Counted from the first letter of the stretch, positions 1-6,372 are shown. The stretch is 7,683 nt of DNA from Acidimicrobiaceae bacterium (GCA_003157945.1 PMFY01000395.1:1-7683); one strand, 5' to 3'. Made by a program: numbers and translations. The notes: generated by a model not told the origin, from the sequence alone.

Positions 1-679
1 CGGCGGCCAGCACCGCGGCCAGCCGGTCCGGCTCGAGTACCGGCGCGCCCATCAGCGCCACCGCCACACGGTGGAGGGCCACCGTCCCGGAGGGAGGGGC
101 CGGCCCGACCCGCGCCGTCCCGTCGGCGGAGTCGGCGTGGGGCACCACGAGCCCGCTGACCAGGGCACGTGCCACCGCCTTCGTGCCCTTGACGCCGAAG
201 GCGGCCCGCACCGCGGCCCGGGGTGTCGCCGCCCCGAGCAGCGGTGCGGCCCACCGGGGCACCTCGCGCACCGTCGCCGCCCCCGTGTCGTAGGCGGCAC
301 CGAGCAGGGGCAGCGCCGCGCCTCCGACCACGGCCAGCAGGCCGACCGCGACGGGGTCGGCCGGGCGCCACATCCGGGTCCCGTCGGCCAGGGACACGAT
401 CCACCGCGCCACCGTCGCCCCGGCCGAGCCGTCGGCGCACGGGCCCGGACCGACGGGCATCACCTGGCCGAACAGGTCGGGTTGGAGGGACACGTCGACC
501 GTCCGCGACGTCGGCGGCAGGGCCAGCTCGACGCGGAGCCGGTCGTGGTGGACGCCCATCACGAACGTCGTCGTCGGTGCCCGGGCACCGCGGCTCCCCC
601 CATCCGCCACCTCGAGGACGGCGCCGGCGCCGCGCCGCTCCCACCCGAGGAGGTGGCCGTCCACCCCGATCCGCTCCAT
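1..679 (-). CDS. Unrecognised protein, C-terminus beyond window, predicted SOS-inducible
   Basis: An open frame of 226 codons without a stop runs leftward from an ATG at 679 to the window edge, so the C-terminus is missing. Codons end almost always in G or C, as in the clear genes nearby, which supports real coding. The protein begins MERIGVDGHL. A segment with beta-strand character (about residues 1–75) precedes a hydrophobic stretch at about 108–130 that could be a buried helix or one membrane segment; Ala/Leu-rich helical sequence follows. No signal peptide, catalytic motif or metal site is visible and I do not recognise the family. The start is supported by a TACCGT -10 box whose last base is 6 nt before the ATG, with no ribosome binding site, so the mRNA is probably leaderless. 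A LexA-type box sits just upstream of that -10, so expression is predicted to rise after DNA damage. The role is unknown. Confidence 0.7.
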   Translation of the reverse strand, partial: MERIGVDGHLLGWERRGAGAVLEVADGGSRGARAPTTTFVMGVHHDRLRVELALPPTSRTVDVSLQPDLFGQVMPVGPGPCADGSAGATVARWIVSLADGTRMWRPADPVAVGLLAVVGGAALPLLGAAYDTGAATVREVPRWAAPLLGAATPRAAVRAAFGVKGTKAVARALVSGLVVPHADSADGTARVGPAPPSGTVALHRVAVALMGAPVLEPDRLAAVLAA

Positions 680-685
680 GCGGAG

Positions 686-691
686 ACGGTA
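686..691 (-). promoter_or_regulatory. -10 box TACCGT of a leaderless promoter (unrecognised gene)
   Basis: Read on the minus strand, TACCGT matches the actinobacterial -10 pattern TANNNT and is followed by 6 nt (CTCCGC) and then the ATG at 679. That spacing puts the predicted transcription start at or next to the A of the start codon. No clear -35 hexamer is visible. Confidence 0.5.
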
Positions 692-692
692 G

Positions 693-706
693 CGAACAGA
701 CGTTCG
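693..706. promoter_or_regulatory. LexA/SOS box CGAAC-AGAC-GTTCG
   Basis: The 14-bp site has perfect 5-bp inverted arms around a 4-nt centre. It fits the Gram-positive and actinobacterial SOS box CGAAC-RNRY-GTTYG, including the purine/pyrimidine pattern of the centre. It lies 1 nt upstream of the -10 box of the minus-strand gene, so bound LexA would block RNA polymerase there. The -10 box of the divergent galactosidase gene is more than 70 bp away and is a less likely target. I scanned the window for other GAAC-N4-GTTC sites and found none. That it is a working operator is inferred from position and match. Confidence 0.65.
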
Positions 707-746
707 TGCCGCCCGACGGGGTGGAACCCCCTGGTCGGCGCGCCTC

Positions 747-774
747 CGCCGGCCCCGGCGCGCCGGGGCCGGCG
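747..774. repeat. Perfect 28-bp all-GC palindrome, possible operator
   Basis: The two 14-bp arms (CGCCGGCCCCGGCG and its reverse complement) meet with no spacer; pairing fails at 746/775. The palindrome ends 4 nt before the proposed -10 box of the galactosidase gene, so it covers the -10/-35 spacer and part of the -35 zone. It lies upstream of the predicted transcription start and there is no plus-strand gene just before it to terminate. A DNA-level role, such as an operator for a dimeric regulator, therefore seems likelier than a terminator. No regulator family can be named from a GC-only sequence. Confidence 0.4.
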
Positions 775-778
775 CCTC

Positions 779-784
779 TACGGT
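779..784 (+). promoter_or_regulatory. -10 box TACGGT, predicted leaderless promoter of the galactosidase
   Basis: TACGGT fits TANNNT and is followed by 7 nt and a GTG at 792, the spacing expected of a leaderless actinobacterial gene. The box overlaps the other in-frame GTG at 783, and no Shine-Dalgarno sequence precedes either start. This argues for 792 as the start. Confidence 0.4.
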
Positions 785-791
785 GGGTGAC

Positions 792-2579
792 GTGCACCTG
801 CTGCCGCTCCGACTCGAGGCCGAACTGTCCGAACCCGCCGGCACCCGTGTGGAGGTGGCGGACCTCGAGGGCACGGGCCAGGCCTTCGGACTCGGTCCGC
901 TCGAGGTCGACCTCGAGCTGCACGACTTCGGCCTGGAGTGGTCGGTCGCCACCCGGGGCGACCGCGCCGTGCGGGTGCGCTCGGTCTCGTTCGTCTACGG
1001 CGTGGCCGGGGGGCGGGGTCCGGTGCGGCTGCTGCGCAACGGCTACCAGTCCTGGAGCCCGACCGGCGTCGGCGTGGTCGGCGTCGACGTCGACCCCTCG
1101 ATCCGGGCCGACTTCCCCTTCCTCCAGGCCGTGCACCACGCCGACCAGCGCCGGGCACGGACCGGTGAGCTCCGGTCGGAGTGGGTGACGGTGCTGGCCG
1201 ACGACCCCGGACCGGGCTCGACCTGCGTGCTCGTGGGCTTCGACGGGGGTGACCGTCACGACGGGACGCTGCGCGTCGCCGAGGTCGACGGCACCGTCGA
1301 GGTCCGGGTCGAGGCCTTCCTGGGCGACGCGGTCCTCGAGGCCGGCGGGCGCCGCCAGCTCCACGCCGTGCACGTCGAGACCGGGGCGGCGGCGGAGGCC
1401 TCCGCGCTGCTCGAGCGGTGGGCCGACCTGGCCGGCCGGGTGGGCGGGGCCCGGACGGCGGCGCCCTTCCAGGTGGGTTGGTGCAGCTGGTACCAGTACT
1501 TCCACGACGTGACCGAGGCCGACATCGCGTCCAACCTGGCGCTCGCCGACCCGTGGCCGTTCGACGTCTTCCAGATCGACGACGGCTACCAGGCCGCCAT
1601 CGGCGACTGGCTCGACACCAACGCCCGCTTCCCCTCGGACCTCGCCGGCCTCGCCGGGTCGATCCGGGCGTCGGGTCGCACCCCCGGCCTGTGGCTCGCC
1701 CCCTTCCTGGTCGCCCCCGACTCCGAGGTGGTGCGCCACCACCCGGACTGGATCGCCCGGCACCTCGTCGACGGCGTCGACACCGGACCGTTGCGGACGT
1801 GGTGGAACCCGCCGTGGGGAGGCGGCGAGGACGGGTTCATGTACGGCCTCGACACCACCCATCCCGGCGTGGCCGCCCACCTCGAGGCCGTGGCCGCGGC
1901 GGTGGTGGACGCCGGGTTCCCCTACCTGAAGCTGGACTTCACCTTCTCGCCGAGCGTCGACGGCGGCTACGTCGACCCGGCCCGGACGCCGGCCGAGCGG
2001 GTGCGCGACGGGTTCGCCGCCATCCGCCGGGGTGCCGGCCCGGACGCGTTCCTGCTGGGGTGCGGGGTGCCCCTGGCCAACGTGGTCGGCCTGGTGGACG
2101 CCAACCGCATCGGCCCCGACGTCGCCCCGACCTGGTCGCTCGACCCGTCGGCCGAGGTGGTGGCCGGCTACCTCGGCTCCCAGCCGGCCACCGCCCACGC
2201 ATTCACGAACACCCTCACCCGCGCCTACATGCACCGTCGCCTGTGGCTCAACGATCCCGACTGCGTGATGCTGCGCACCGAGGGCACCGGCCTGTCGCCG
2301 GCCGCCGCCCGCACCTGGGCCCACACGGTGGGTCTGTCCGGCGGGATGGCACTCGTGTCCGACGACCTCGCGCTCCTGGGAGCCGACGCCCGTGCCCTGC
2401 TCGACGAGACGGTGGCGCTCGGACGGGCCACCGACGCCGACGCCCGGGCCGGTGGCGGCCCGCGCTGTCCCGACCTGCTCGAGCACGCCACACCCCGGCG
2501 GCTCACGTCCGTGGCCGGTGACCTGGCCGCCGACCCGCTCACCGGGGCCTCCGAGCTGGTCGTCGCCGACCCCGGCTGA
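792..2579 (+). CDS. Alpha-galactosidase, glycoside hydrolase family 36
   Basis: Predicted to hydrolyse terminal alpha-1,6-galactose from melibiose, raffinose-type sugars or galactosylated glycans with retention of configuration. There is no signal peptide, so it should act in the cytoplasm. The 595-residue protein has a beta-rich N-terminal domain (about 1–215) with the NGYQSWS motif at 83–89, then a TIM barrel opening with GWCSWY at 229–234. FQIDDGYQ holds the paired Asp 263–264. The clan GH-D nucleophile is Asp382 in YLKLDF and the acid/base is Asp443 in RIGPDV. The 61-residue gap between them nearly equals that of Thermotoga maritima GalA (D327/D387). Length is also close to that enzyme (552 residues) and below the roughly 700 of larger GH36 enzymes, so it is not truncated. 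An in-frame GTG at 783 would add three residues. No sugar transporter or regulator is adjacent, so the natural substrate is uncertain. Confidence 0.9.
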   Translation: MHLLPLRLEAELSEPAGTRVEVADLEGTGQAFGLGPLEVDLELHDFGLEWSVATRGDRAVRVRSVSFVYGVAGGRGPVRLLRNGYQSWSPTGVGVVGVDVDPSIRADFPFLQAVHHADQRRARTGELRSEWVTVLADDPGPGSTCVLVGFDGGDRHDGTLRVAEVDGTVEVRVEAFLGDAVLEAGGRRQLHAVHVETGAAAEASALLERWADLAGRVGGARTAAPFQVGWCSWYQYFHDVTEADIASNLALADPWPFDVFQIDDGYQAAIGDWLDTNARFPSDLAGLAGSIRASGRTPGLWLAPFLVAPDSEVVRHHPDWIARHLVDGVDTGPLRTWWNPPWGGGEDGFMYGLDTTHPGVAAHLEAVAAAVVDAGFPYLKLDFTFSPSVDGGYVDPARTPAERVRDGFAAIRRGAGPDAFLLGCGVPLANVVGLVDANRIGPDVAPTWSLDPSAEVVAGYLGSQPATAHAFTNTLTRAYMHRRLWLNDPDCVMLRTEGTGLSPAAARTWAHTVGLSGGMALVSDDLALLGADARALLDETVALGRATDADARAGGGPRCPDLLEHATPRRLTSVAGDLAADPLTGASELVVADPG

Positions 2580-2580
2580 C

Positions 2581-2606
2581 CCCGGGGCGCCGCAGGTGGC
2601 GCCGGG
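2581..2606 (+). terminator. Candidate hairpin terminator after the galactosidase gene
   Basis: GGCGCC at 2586–2591 and again at 2598–2603 form a 6-bp stem around a 6-nt loop. Flanking CCC (2581–2583) and GGG (2604–2606) can lengthen the stem with a small bulge. It starts 2 nt after the stop codon and ends before the next gene's promoter. There is no U-tract, which is common for GC-rich actinobacteria but weakens the call. Confidence 0.4.
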
Positions 2607-2636
2607 ACGTGGGGCCGGGAAGGAGAACGCGGTTGG

Positions 2637-2642
2637 TAGGGT
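2637..2642 (+). promoter_or_regulatory. -10 box TAGGGT of a leaderless promoter (DUF2236 gene)
   Basis: TAGGGT fits TANNNT and is followed by 6 nt (CGTCGG) and the ATG at 2649. A purine-rich GAAGGAG at 2619–2625 lies 23 nt before the ATG, too far to act as a ribosome binding site. The gene therefore appears to have its own promoter rather than being read only from the galactosidase gene. Confidence 0.5.
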
Positions 2643-2648
2643 CGTCGG

Positions 2649-3572
2649 ATGGACCCGCGGGCGCAGATCGCCGAGGCGCACGCCGTCGGTCGAGCCGTGA
2701 CCGTGGGCGGCATCGAGCAGGTGCGGGCCCAGGCCCTCGTCCAGGTGCGCCGGTCGATGGGCATGACCCGTGAACCACCGGCCCCCTGCCTCGATCCGGA
2801 CCTCGCCTACATCGCCCCCGACTCGGTCGTCCGCCGCGTCCACGGCGACCTTCCCGCCATGCTGATCGGCGGCCTGTCGGCCCTCCTCTTCCAGATGCTC
2901 CACCCGCTGGCCATGGCCGGTGTGGCCCAGCACTCCAACTACCGCAGCGACCCGCTCGGCCGGCTCGAGCGCACGGCCTCGTTCCTCGGGACCACCACGT
3001 TCGGCACCGTGGACGAGGCCCGGGTCGCCATCGACCGCGTGCGCCGGGTCCACGGGCACGTCCGGGGCGTGGCCTCCGACGGACGCCCGTACGCCGCCAC
3101 CGACCCGGACCTGCTCACCTGGGTCCACGCCGCCGAGGTGTCGAGCTTCCTGGCCGCCGCGCGGGTCTACGCCCCGTCGCCGCCGACGCCGGCGGAGGCC
3201 GACGAGTACCTGGACCGGATGGCCGGGGTGGCCCGCGACCTCGGTGCCGTCGACGTGCCCCGGTCGACCGTCGAACTCGGCGCCTACTTCGTGTCGGTCC
3301 GGCCGCGGCTCCGCTTCACCCCCGAAGCCCGGGACGCCCGCAATTTCGTGCTGCGGGGCGTCGGCCGGTGGCCCCACGAGGTCGCCACCTACGGCCTGCT
3401 GGTCGGGGCCGCCCAGGGCGTCCTGCCCACCTGGGCCCGTCGCCAGCTGCGCCTGCCGTCGCTGCCCGCCGGCGACCTCCTGGCCGTGCGGCCCTCGGCG
3501 CGGCTGCTCGGGACCGCCTTCCGCTGGGTCGTCAGCCCCGCGGCATCCGTCCCGGCGGCGTCCGGGCGCTGA
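2649..3572 (+). CDS. DUF2236 / MpaB-family (oxygenase-like) protein
   Basis: A 307-residue protein of the DUF2236 family, often annotated as oxygenase MpaB family and related to the catalytic domain of the b-type haem rubber oxygenase Lcp. Visible family-like features are a hydrophobic helix with LLFQMLHP (His85) at about 68–93, then RLERTASFLGTTTFGT at 105–120. RVRRVHGHVRG follows at about 130–140 (His135, His137), and YAATDPDLLTWVHAAEV at 148–164 includes His160. A second conserved-looking block, WPHEVATYGLLVGA, lies at 241–254. Some of these histidines are candidate haem ligands, but which is not certain from sequence alone. There is no signal peptide. The start is fixed by a TAGGGT box 6 nt upstream. 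The gene converges on the acyltransferase gene with a 48-nt gap. The substrate is unknown; oxidation of a lipid or terpenoid is only a guess from family history. Confidence 0.85.
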   Translation: MDPRAQIAEAHAVGRAVTVGGIEQVRAQALVQVRRSMGMTREPPAPCLDPDLAYIAPDSVVRRVHGDLPAMLIGGLSALLFQMLHPLAMAGVAQHSNYRSDPLGRLERTASFLGTTTFGTVDEARVAIDRVRRVHGHVRGVASDGRPYAATDPDLLTWVHAAEVSSFLAAARVYAPSPPTPAEADEYLDRMAGVARDLGAVDVPRSTVELGAYFVSVRPRLRFTPEARDARNFVLRGVGRWPHEVATYGLLVGAAQGVLPTWARRQLRLPSLPAGDLLAVRPSARLLGTAFRWVVSPAASVPAASGR

Positions 3573-3613
3573 CCGCGGGCGGCGGCTCCCCGTCGGCGCC
3601 CCAGGCGGCGGTA

Positions 3614-3630
3614 CGTCCGGTCAGTGGACG
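3614..3630. terminator. Small hairpin at the convergent gene ends
   Basis: CGTCC at 3614–3618 pairs with GGACG at 3626–3630 across a 7-nt loop that contains the stop codon of the acyltransferase gene. It lies where the two convergent genes meet, so it could act in either direction. A 5-bp stem without a U-tract is weak support. Confidence 0.2.
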
Positions 3631-5105
3631 GCGCGGAGGGTCGGGCCCTCCCCCTCGTCCCCACCGTCGTCCGCTGCCGGCGCGGCCGGCCGTTCGGACT
3701 CGGCCAGGGGCGACGTCGCCGGACGGTGCTCCCCGGCCAGGGTCAGGACCTCGTCGAAGCCCTGCCGGAGGCAGTCGACCAGCACGCCCGCATCGGGCAC
3801 CGCCGCCGTGTCGACGTTGACCCCGACGCAGCACGTCCCGCAGTAGGAGAGGAGCGTCACGTTGAGGGCCGCCCCGGTGGTCGGGCCGAAGGCGTAGTAA
3901 CCGGTCACGCGCGCACCGGCCAGGTAGAGGTCCACCGGGACCCCGGGCACGTCGCTGGCCAGGAAGTCGACGTGCTTGAGCATCGAGCCGACCACCCCGG
4001 AGGGCAGCAGGTTGAGCACGCCGGCCACCGCGTCCGACAGCGGCAGCGCCTCCTCGTAGCGGGCGGCGCGGCACAACCAGCCCGTCATCCGCACCCGTGC
4101 GCCCGGGTCGGCCTCGCCGACCGGCACGGTGAACCGTTCGAGCGTGATGCGGTTGCCACCCACCGGGTCCGACTCCCGGCGCATGGAGATGGGCATCGTC
4201 ACCCGGAGGTCCTTGACCGCGGTCCCGTGCAGCGCGTGGTACCGGCGCAGGCCCCCGGTCACCGATGCCACGAATGCGTCGTTGAGTGTCGAACCCACGG
4301 CCGCGCCGGCGGCCTTCAGCTCGGCGACGTCGACCTCGATCATGTCCAGGTGGCGTCCGAGGCCACGGCGACGCATGATCGGCGACAGCGTGTCCGACAC
4401 CGGCATGACGAACCGGCCGAGCGAGCTGGCGGTGGCCAGGACGTCCAGCGTCGAGCGCACCGGATGGCGCACCGTCGTGGTGGCGGTGGGCACGATCCGG
4501 CCCACGCCGCCCCGGGCCGTCGAGGCCAGGCTGCGCACCGAGCGGAGCAGGGCCTCGCGGGTCAGCTCCGGTCCACTCGGCACCGGCTCGGGCCCGACGT
4601 CCTCGACCGGCACCACGGGCTCCGGCTCGGGCACGAGTTCGAAGAGGAGGTAGCCCAGCTGCACGGCACCGAGGCCGTCCGTCAGGGAGTGGTGGAGCTT
4701 CAGGACCAGGGCCGCCCGGTCACCCTCCAGGCCCTCGATGAGGGTCATGGCCCAGAGCGGACGGCTGGGGTCGAACTCGGTCATGGCCTCGGACCGGGCG
4801 AATTCGACGACCGTACGCGGCGTGTGCGGGTGGGGGGCGTCGATCCGCCGCAGGTGGATGGACAGGTCGAGGTCGCAGTCGACCCAGCGGGGCGTGGCGA
4901 ACAGGCCGGGTGGGCGCACCGGGCGCTGGCGGAACCGCGGGGCGATCCGGGTGGCCCGGTCGAGCCGGGCGGTCAGCACCTCCAGGTCGGGACGGGCGTC
5001 CAGCCACGTCACCCCCACGATGGTCGACCGCAGTCCCGGGTCGTGTTCCATGTTCCAGGCCAACGCATCGGTGTGCCGCATGAACTGGTCGTCGTAGCGT
5101 GCCAT
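3621..5105 (-). CDS. Wax ester synthase/diacylglycerol acyltransferase (WS/DGAT)
   Basis: Predicted to transfer acyl groups from acyl-CoA to diacylglycerol or fatty alcohols, making triacylglycerol or wax ester, at the membrane or lipid-droplet surface. The 494-residue protein has the N-terminal condensation-like fold with the active-site motif HHSLTDG at 138–144 (HHxxxDG; the second His, 139, is the expected base). PLW follows a DPSR element at 116–118. The C-terminal half carries GSTLNDAF with Asn275–Asp276, GGN at 316–318, and SDVPGVP at 384–390. Length is normal for the family (roughly 450–500). A Pro/Glu/Asp-rich tail of about 30 residues follows the domain. ATG at 5105 is preferred because GGAGGAGGG lies just upstream; an in-frame GTG at 5120 would place that ribosome binding site inside the gene. 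Several paralogues are usual in lipid-storing actinomycetes, so which product it makes cannot be told. Confidence 0.92.
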   Translation of the reverse strand: MARYDDQFMRHTDALAWNMEHDPGLRSTIVGVTWLDARPDLEVLTARLDRATRIAPRFRQRPVRPPGLFATPRWVDCDLDLSIHLRRIDAPHPHTPRTVVEFARSEAMTEFDPSRPLWAMTLIEGLEGDRAALVLKLHHSLTDGLGAVQLGYLLFELVPEPEPVVPVEDVGPEPVPSGPELTREALLRSVRSLASTARGGVGRIVPTATTTVRHPVRSTLDVLATASSLGRFVMPVSDTLSPIMRRRGLGRHLDMIEVDVAELKAAGAAVGSTLNDAFVASVTGGLRRYHALHGTAVKDLRVTMPISMRRESDPVGGNRITLERFTVPVGEADPGARVRMTGWLCRAARYEEALPLSDAVAGVLNLLPSGVVGSMLKHVDFLASDVPGVPVDLYLAGARVTGYYAFGPTTGAALNVTLLSYCGTCCVGVNVDTAAVPDAGVLVDCLRQGFDEVLTLAGEHRPATSPLAESERPAAPAADDGGDEGEGPTLRAVH

Positions 5106-5108
5106 GGT

Positions 5109-5117
5109 CCCTCCTCC
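5109..5117 (-). promoter_or_regulatory. Strong ribosome binding site of the WS/DGAT gene
   Basis: Minus-strand GGAGGAGGG ends 3 nt before the ATG at 5105, with its AGGAG core about 6 nt away. It fixes the start at 5105 rather than at the in-frame GTG at 5120. Confidence 0.7.
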
Positions 5118-5129
5118 CACGCTGGGGTG

Positions 5130-5135
5130 AACCTA
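5130..5135 (-). promoter_or_regulatory. Candidate -10 box TAGGTT of the WS/DGAT gene
   Basis: Minus-strand TAGGTT fits TANNNT and would start transcription near 5123, giving a short leader of about 18 nt that includes the ribosome binding site. No clear -35 box is visible, so this is tentative. Confidence 0.35.
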
Positions 5136-5211
5136 CGACGGCTCCGCCGGGGCGGGCAGGGCCGAACGGCACATTTCCGGGCACCTCCCTGACCAGGGGT
5201 TCCGGGGCGGC

Positions 5212-5241
5212 TTGTCGGCCGCACCCACCGCCCGGTAGATT
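5212..5241 (+). promoter_or_regulatory. Promoter of the Rpf-like gene (TTGTCG-N18-TAGATT)
   Basis: TTGTCG at 5212–5217 and TAGATT at 5236–5241 form a -35/-10 pair with an 18-nt spacer. The start codon GTG at 5251 lies 9 nt after the -10 box, so the leader would be only a few nucleotides long. This leaves no room for a riboswitch-length leader from this promoter. Confidence 0.45.
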
Positions 5242-5250
5242 CGTGGTCTC

Positions 5251-6372
5251 GTGTTTCGCTCCGGATCGACCCCGTTGACGGGGCCAGACGCAGCGAGGCG
5301 GGCCCGTCGATCGTTCCGGGCCCTGTGCCTCCCCCTGCTGGTGGTCGCCGCATGCCTGCCCCTCGGGGCGGGACTCCGTCCCGTCGGCGCCGACACCATC
5401 GGCAGCCTCCAGTCCCAGGCCGCCACCGTGTCCCAGCGTCTGGTGCTCGAACAGCTCCAGGTCGACGCCGCCCGCCAGGAGACCTCGGTGGTGTCGGCCG
5501 AGGTGGCCGCCGACACCCAGGCCATCGACCAGTTGAACCAGCAGCTGGCCGCAGACCAGCGCGACCTCGCCCAGCACCTGCACGTGGTCCAGAGCCAGGC
5601 CATCCAGTCCTACATCGACTCGGGTGCCGACTCGTCGAGCAGTGACACCACCCTGTTCGCCGGTGGCTCGTCCCGGGCCCAGGCGGCGAGCGAGTACGCC
5701 AGCCTGGCCGTGGGCAACATCACGACCCAGATGGACCAGCTGCACACGGCCCAGCACGCCCTCCAGGCCCAGGAGTCGGCCCTCCAGGCGCGCCAGGCGC
5801 AGGACCGGGCCGACCAGGCCCGACAGTCCGCGGCCCTGGACCGGGCGGCCGCCGCGGCCGCCTCACTGCAGGCCCAACAGGCCCAGGTGACCGGGCAGCT
5901 GGCCGCCGCCGTGTCCGCCCAACAGGCGGCCCTGGACCGGGCGGCCGCGGCCGCCGTGGCCCGCGCGCCGAAGGTGGCGACGCCGAGCACCACCTCGGCC
6001 ACCATCGCCTCGCGCCCACCGGCCACCGTCACGGCCCCGTCGACCGGGGGCACCCCGGCACCCCCGGCCCCCGCCTCGAACGGTGACCCCTATCCGAACC
6101 TGGCCGACCCGGCGCTCAACTCCTTCCTGACCTGCGTGGTCCAGGCCGAGTCCGGGGGCGACTACAGCATCGTCTCCCCCAACGGCCTCTACATGGGGGC
6201 GTTCCAGTTCAGCCAGTCCACCTGGAACACGGCCGCCTCGGCCGCCGGGCTCGGGCTCCTGGTCGGGGTCCCGCCGAACGAGGCGACCAAGCCCGAGCAG
6301 GACTCGGTGGCCGTCGCCCTCTACGCCCTCGACGGTGAGCAGCCGTGGCTGGGCGACCGCTGCAGCCAGTAG
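5251..6372 (+). CDS. Secreted coiled-coil protein with C-terminal Rpf-like transglycosylase domain
   Basis: Predicted to act outside the membrane on peptidoglycan as a resuscitation-promoting-factor-like muralytic enzyme. Residues 1–47 look like a Sec signal peptide: Arg-rich n-region, hydrophobic core at about 24–40, possible cut after VGA at 47. Residues 48–125 and about 145–237 are Gln/Ala-rich helical segments of coiled-coil type, resembling the N-terminal regions of RipA/CwlO-like wall hydrolases, with a Ser-rich break at 127–142. A Pro/Thr/Ser linker covers about 238–280. The C-terminal domain (about 281–373) contains QAESGGDYSIV, NGLYMGAFQFSQSTWN and EQDSVAVALYAL, matching Rpf/transglycosylase-like domains, with Glu300 as the likely catalytic acid. 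Cys295 and Cys371 could form a disulfide. In classical Rpf proteins a Cys directly precedes the catalytic Glu; here it lies five residues before it. GTG is the chosen start; no ribosome binding site is seen. Confidence 0.87.
   Translation: MFRSGSTPLTGPDAARRARRSFRALCLPLLVVAACLPLGAGLRPVGADTIGSLQSQAATVSQRLVLEQLQVDAARQETSVVSAEVAADTQAIDQLNQQLAADQRDLAQHLHVVQSQAIQSYIDSGADSSSSDTTLFAGGSSRAQAASEYASLAVGNITTQMDQLHTAQHALQAQESALQARQAQDRADQARQSAALDRAAAAAASLQAQQAQVTGQLAAAVSAQQAALDRAAAAAVARAPKVATPSTTSATIASRPPATVTAPSTGGTPAPPAPASNGDPYPNLADPALNSFLTCVVQAESGGDYSIVSPNGLYMGAFQFSQSTWNTAASAAGLGLLVGVPPNEATKPEQDSVAVALYALDGEQPWLGDRCSQ
5830..5948 (+). repeat. 23-nt direct repeat encoding AALDRAAAAA twice
   Basis: The 23 nt at 5830–5852 recur exactly at 5926–5948, a 96-nt or 32-codon period. 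They encode the same AALDRAAAAA stretch (residues 194–203 and 226–235) in the second helical segment. This suggests an internal duplication within the coiled-coil region, although Ala/Gln-rich sequence in high-GC DNA also makes such matches easier. Confidence 0.55.

Noticed and set aside
737..764. Two GGCGCGCC octamers exactly 20 bp apart (737–744 and 757–764)
   Set aside because: Spacing of two helical turns is suggestive, but the same octamer occurs elsewhere in the window inside genes, about as expected for this GC content. Only the larger palindrome is kept.
71..1188. Two plus-strand frames (71–790 and 223–1188) across the left end
   Set aside because: Products are low-complexity Arg/Pro/Gly sequence, and they cross both the divergent promoter region and the start of the galactosidase gene. 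The minus-strand frame has natural codon use and a promoter.
1418..2521. Plus-strand frame of 367 codons inside the galactosidase gene
   Set aside because: Out of frame with a gene carrying both catalytic aspartates; its product is Arg/Pro/Gly-rich noise.
2920..3846. Plus-strand frame overlapping the DUF2236 gene and the end of the WS/DGAT gene
   Set aside because: It runs through two recognised genes and their convergent junction, and is Ser/Pro/Arg-rich with no family features.
3624..5192. Long plus-strand open frame antisense to the WS/DGAT gene (522 codons)
   Set aside because: It mirrors a gene with clear family motifs; its product is Arg/Gly/His/Gln-rich with no recognisable domain. 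Long antisense frames are common at this GC content.
5175..5205. Direct repeat TTCCGG (5175–5180 and 5200–5205) with a CCCT/AGGG stem between, in the divergent promoter region
   Set aside because: Six-base repeats and a 4-bp stem are too short to stand out in GC-rich DNA.
5106..5250. Possible c-di-AMP (ydaO-type) riboswitch ahead of the Rpf-like gene
   Set aside because: Such leaders occur before some actinobacterial rpf genes, but here a promoter lies just before the start codon and the 145-nt gap also serves the divergent gene. I see no ydaO-like conserved core.
4720..5757. Minus-strand frame across the WS/DGAT start and the Rpf-like gene
   Set aside because: It would cover a divergent promoter region and two well-supported genes in the wrong frame; composition is that of a shadow.
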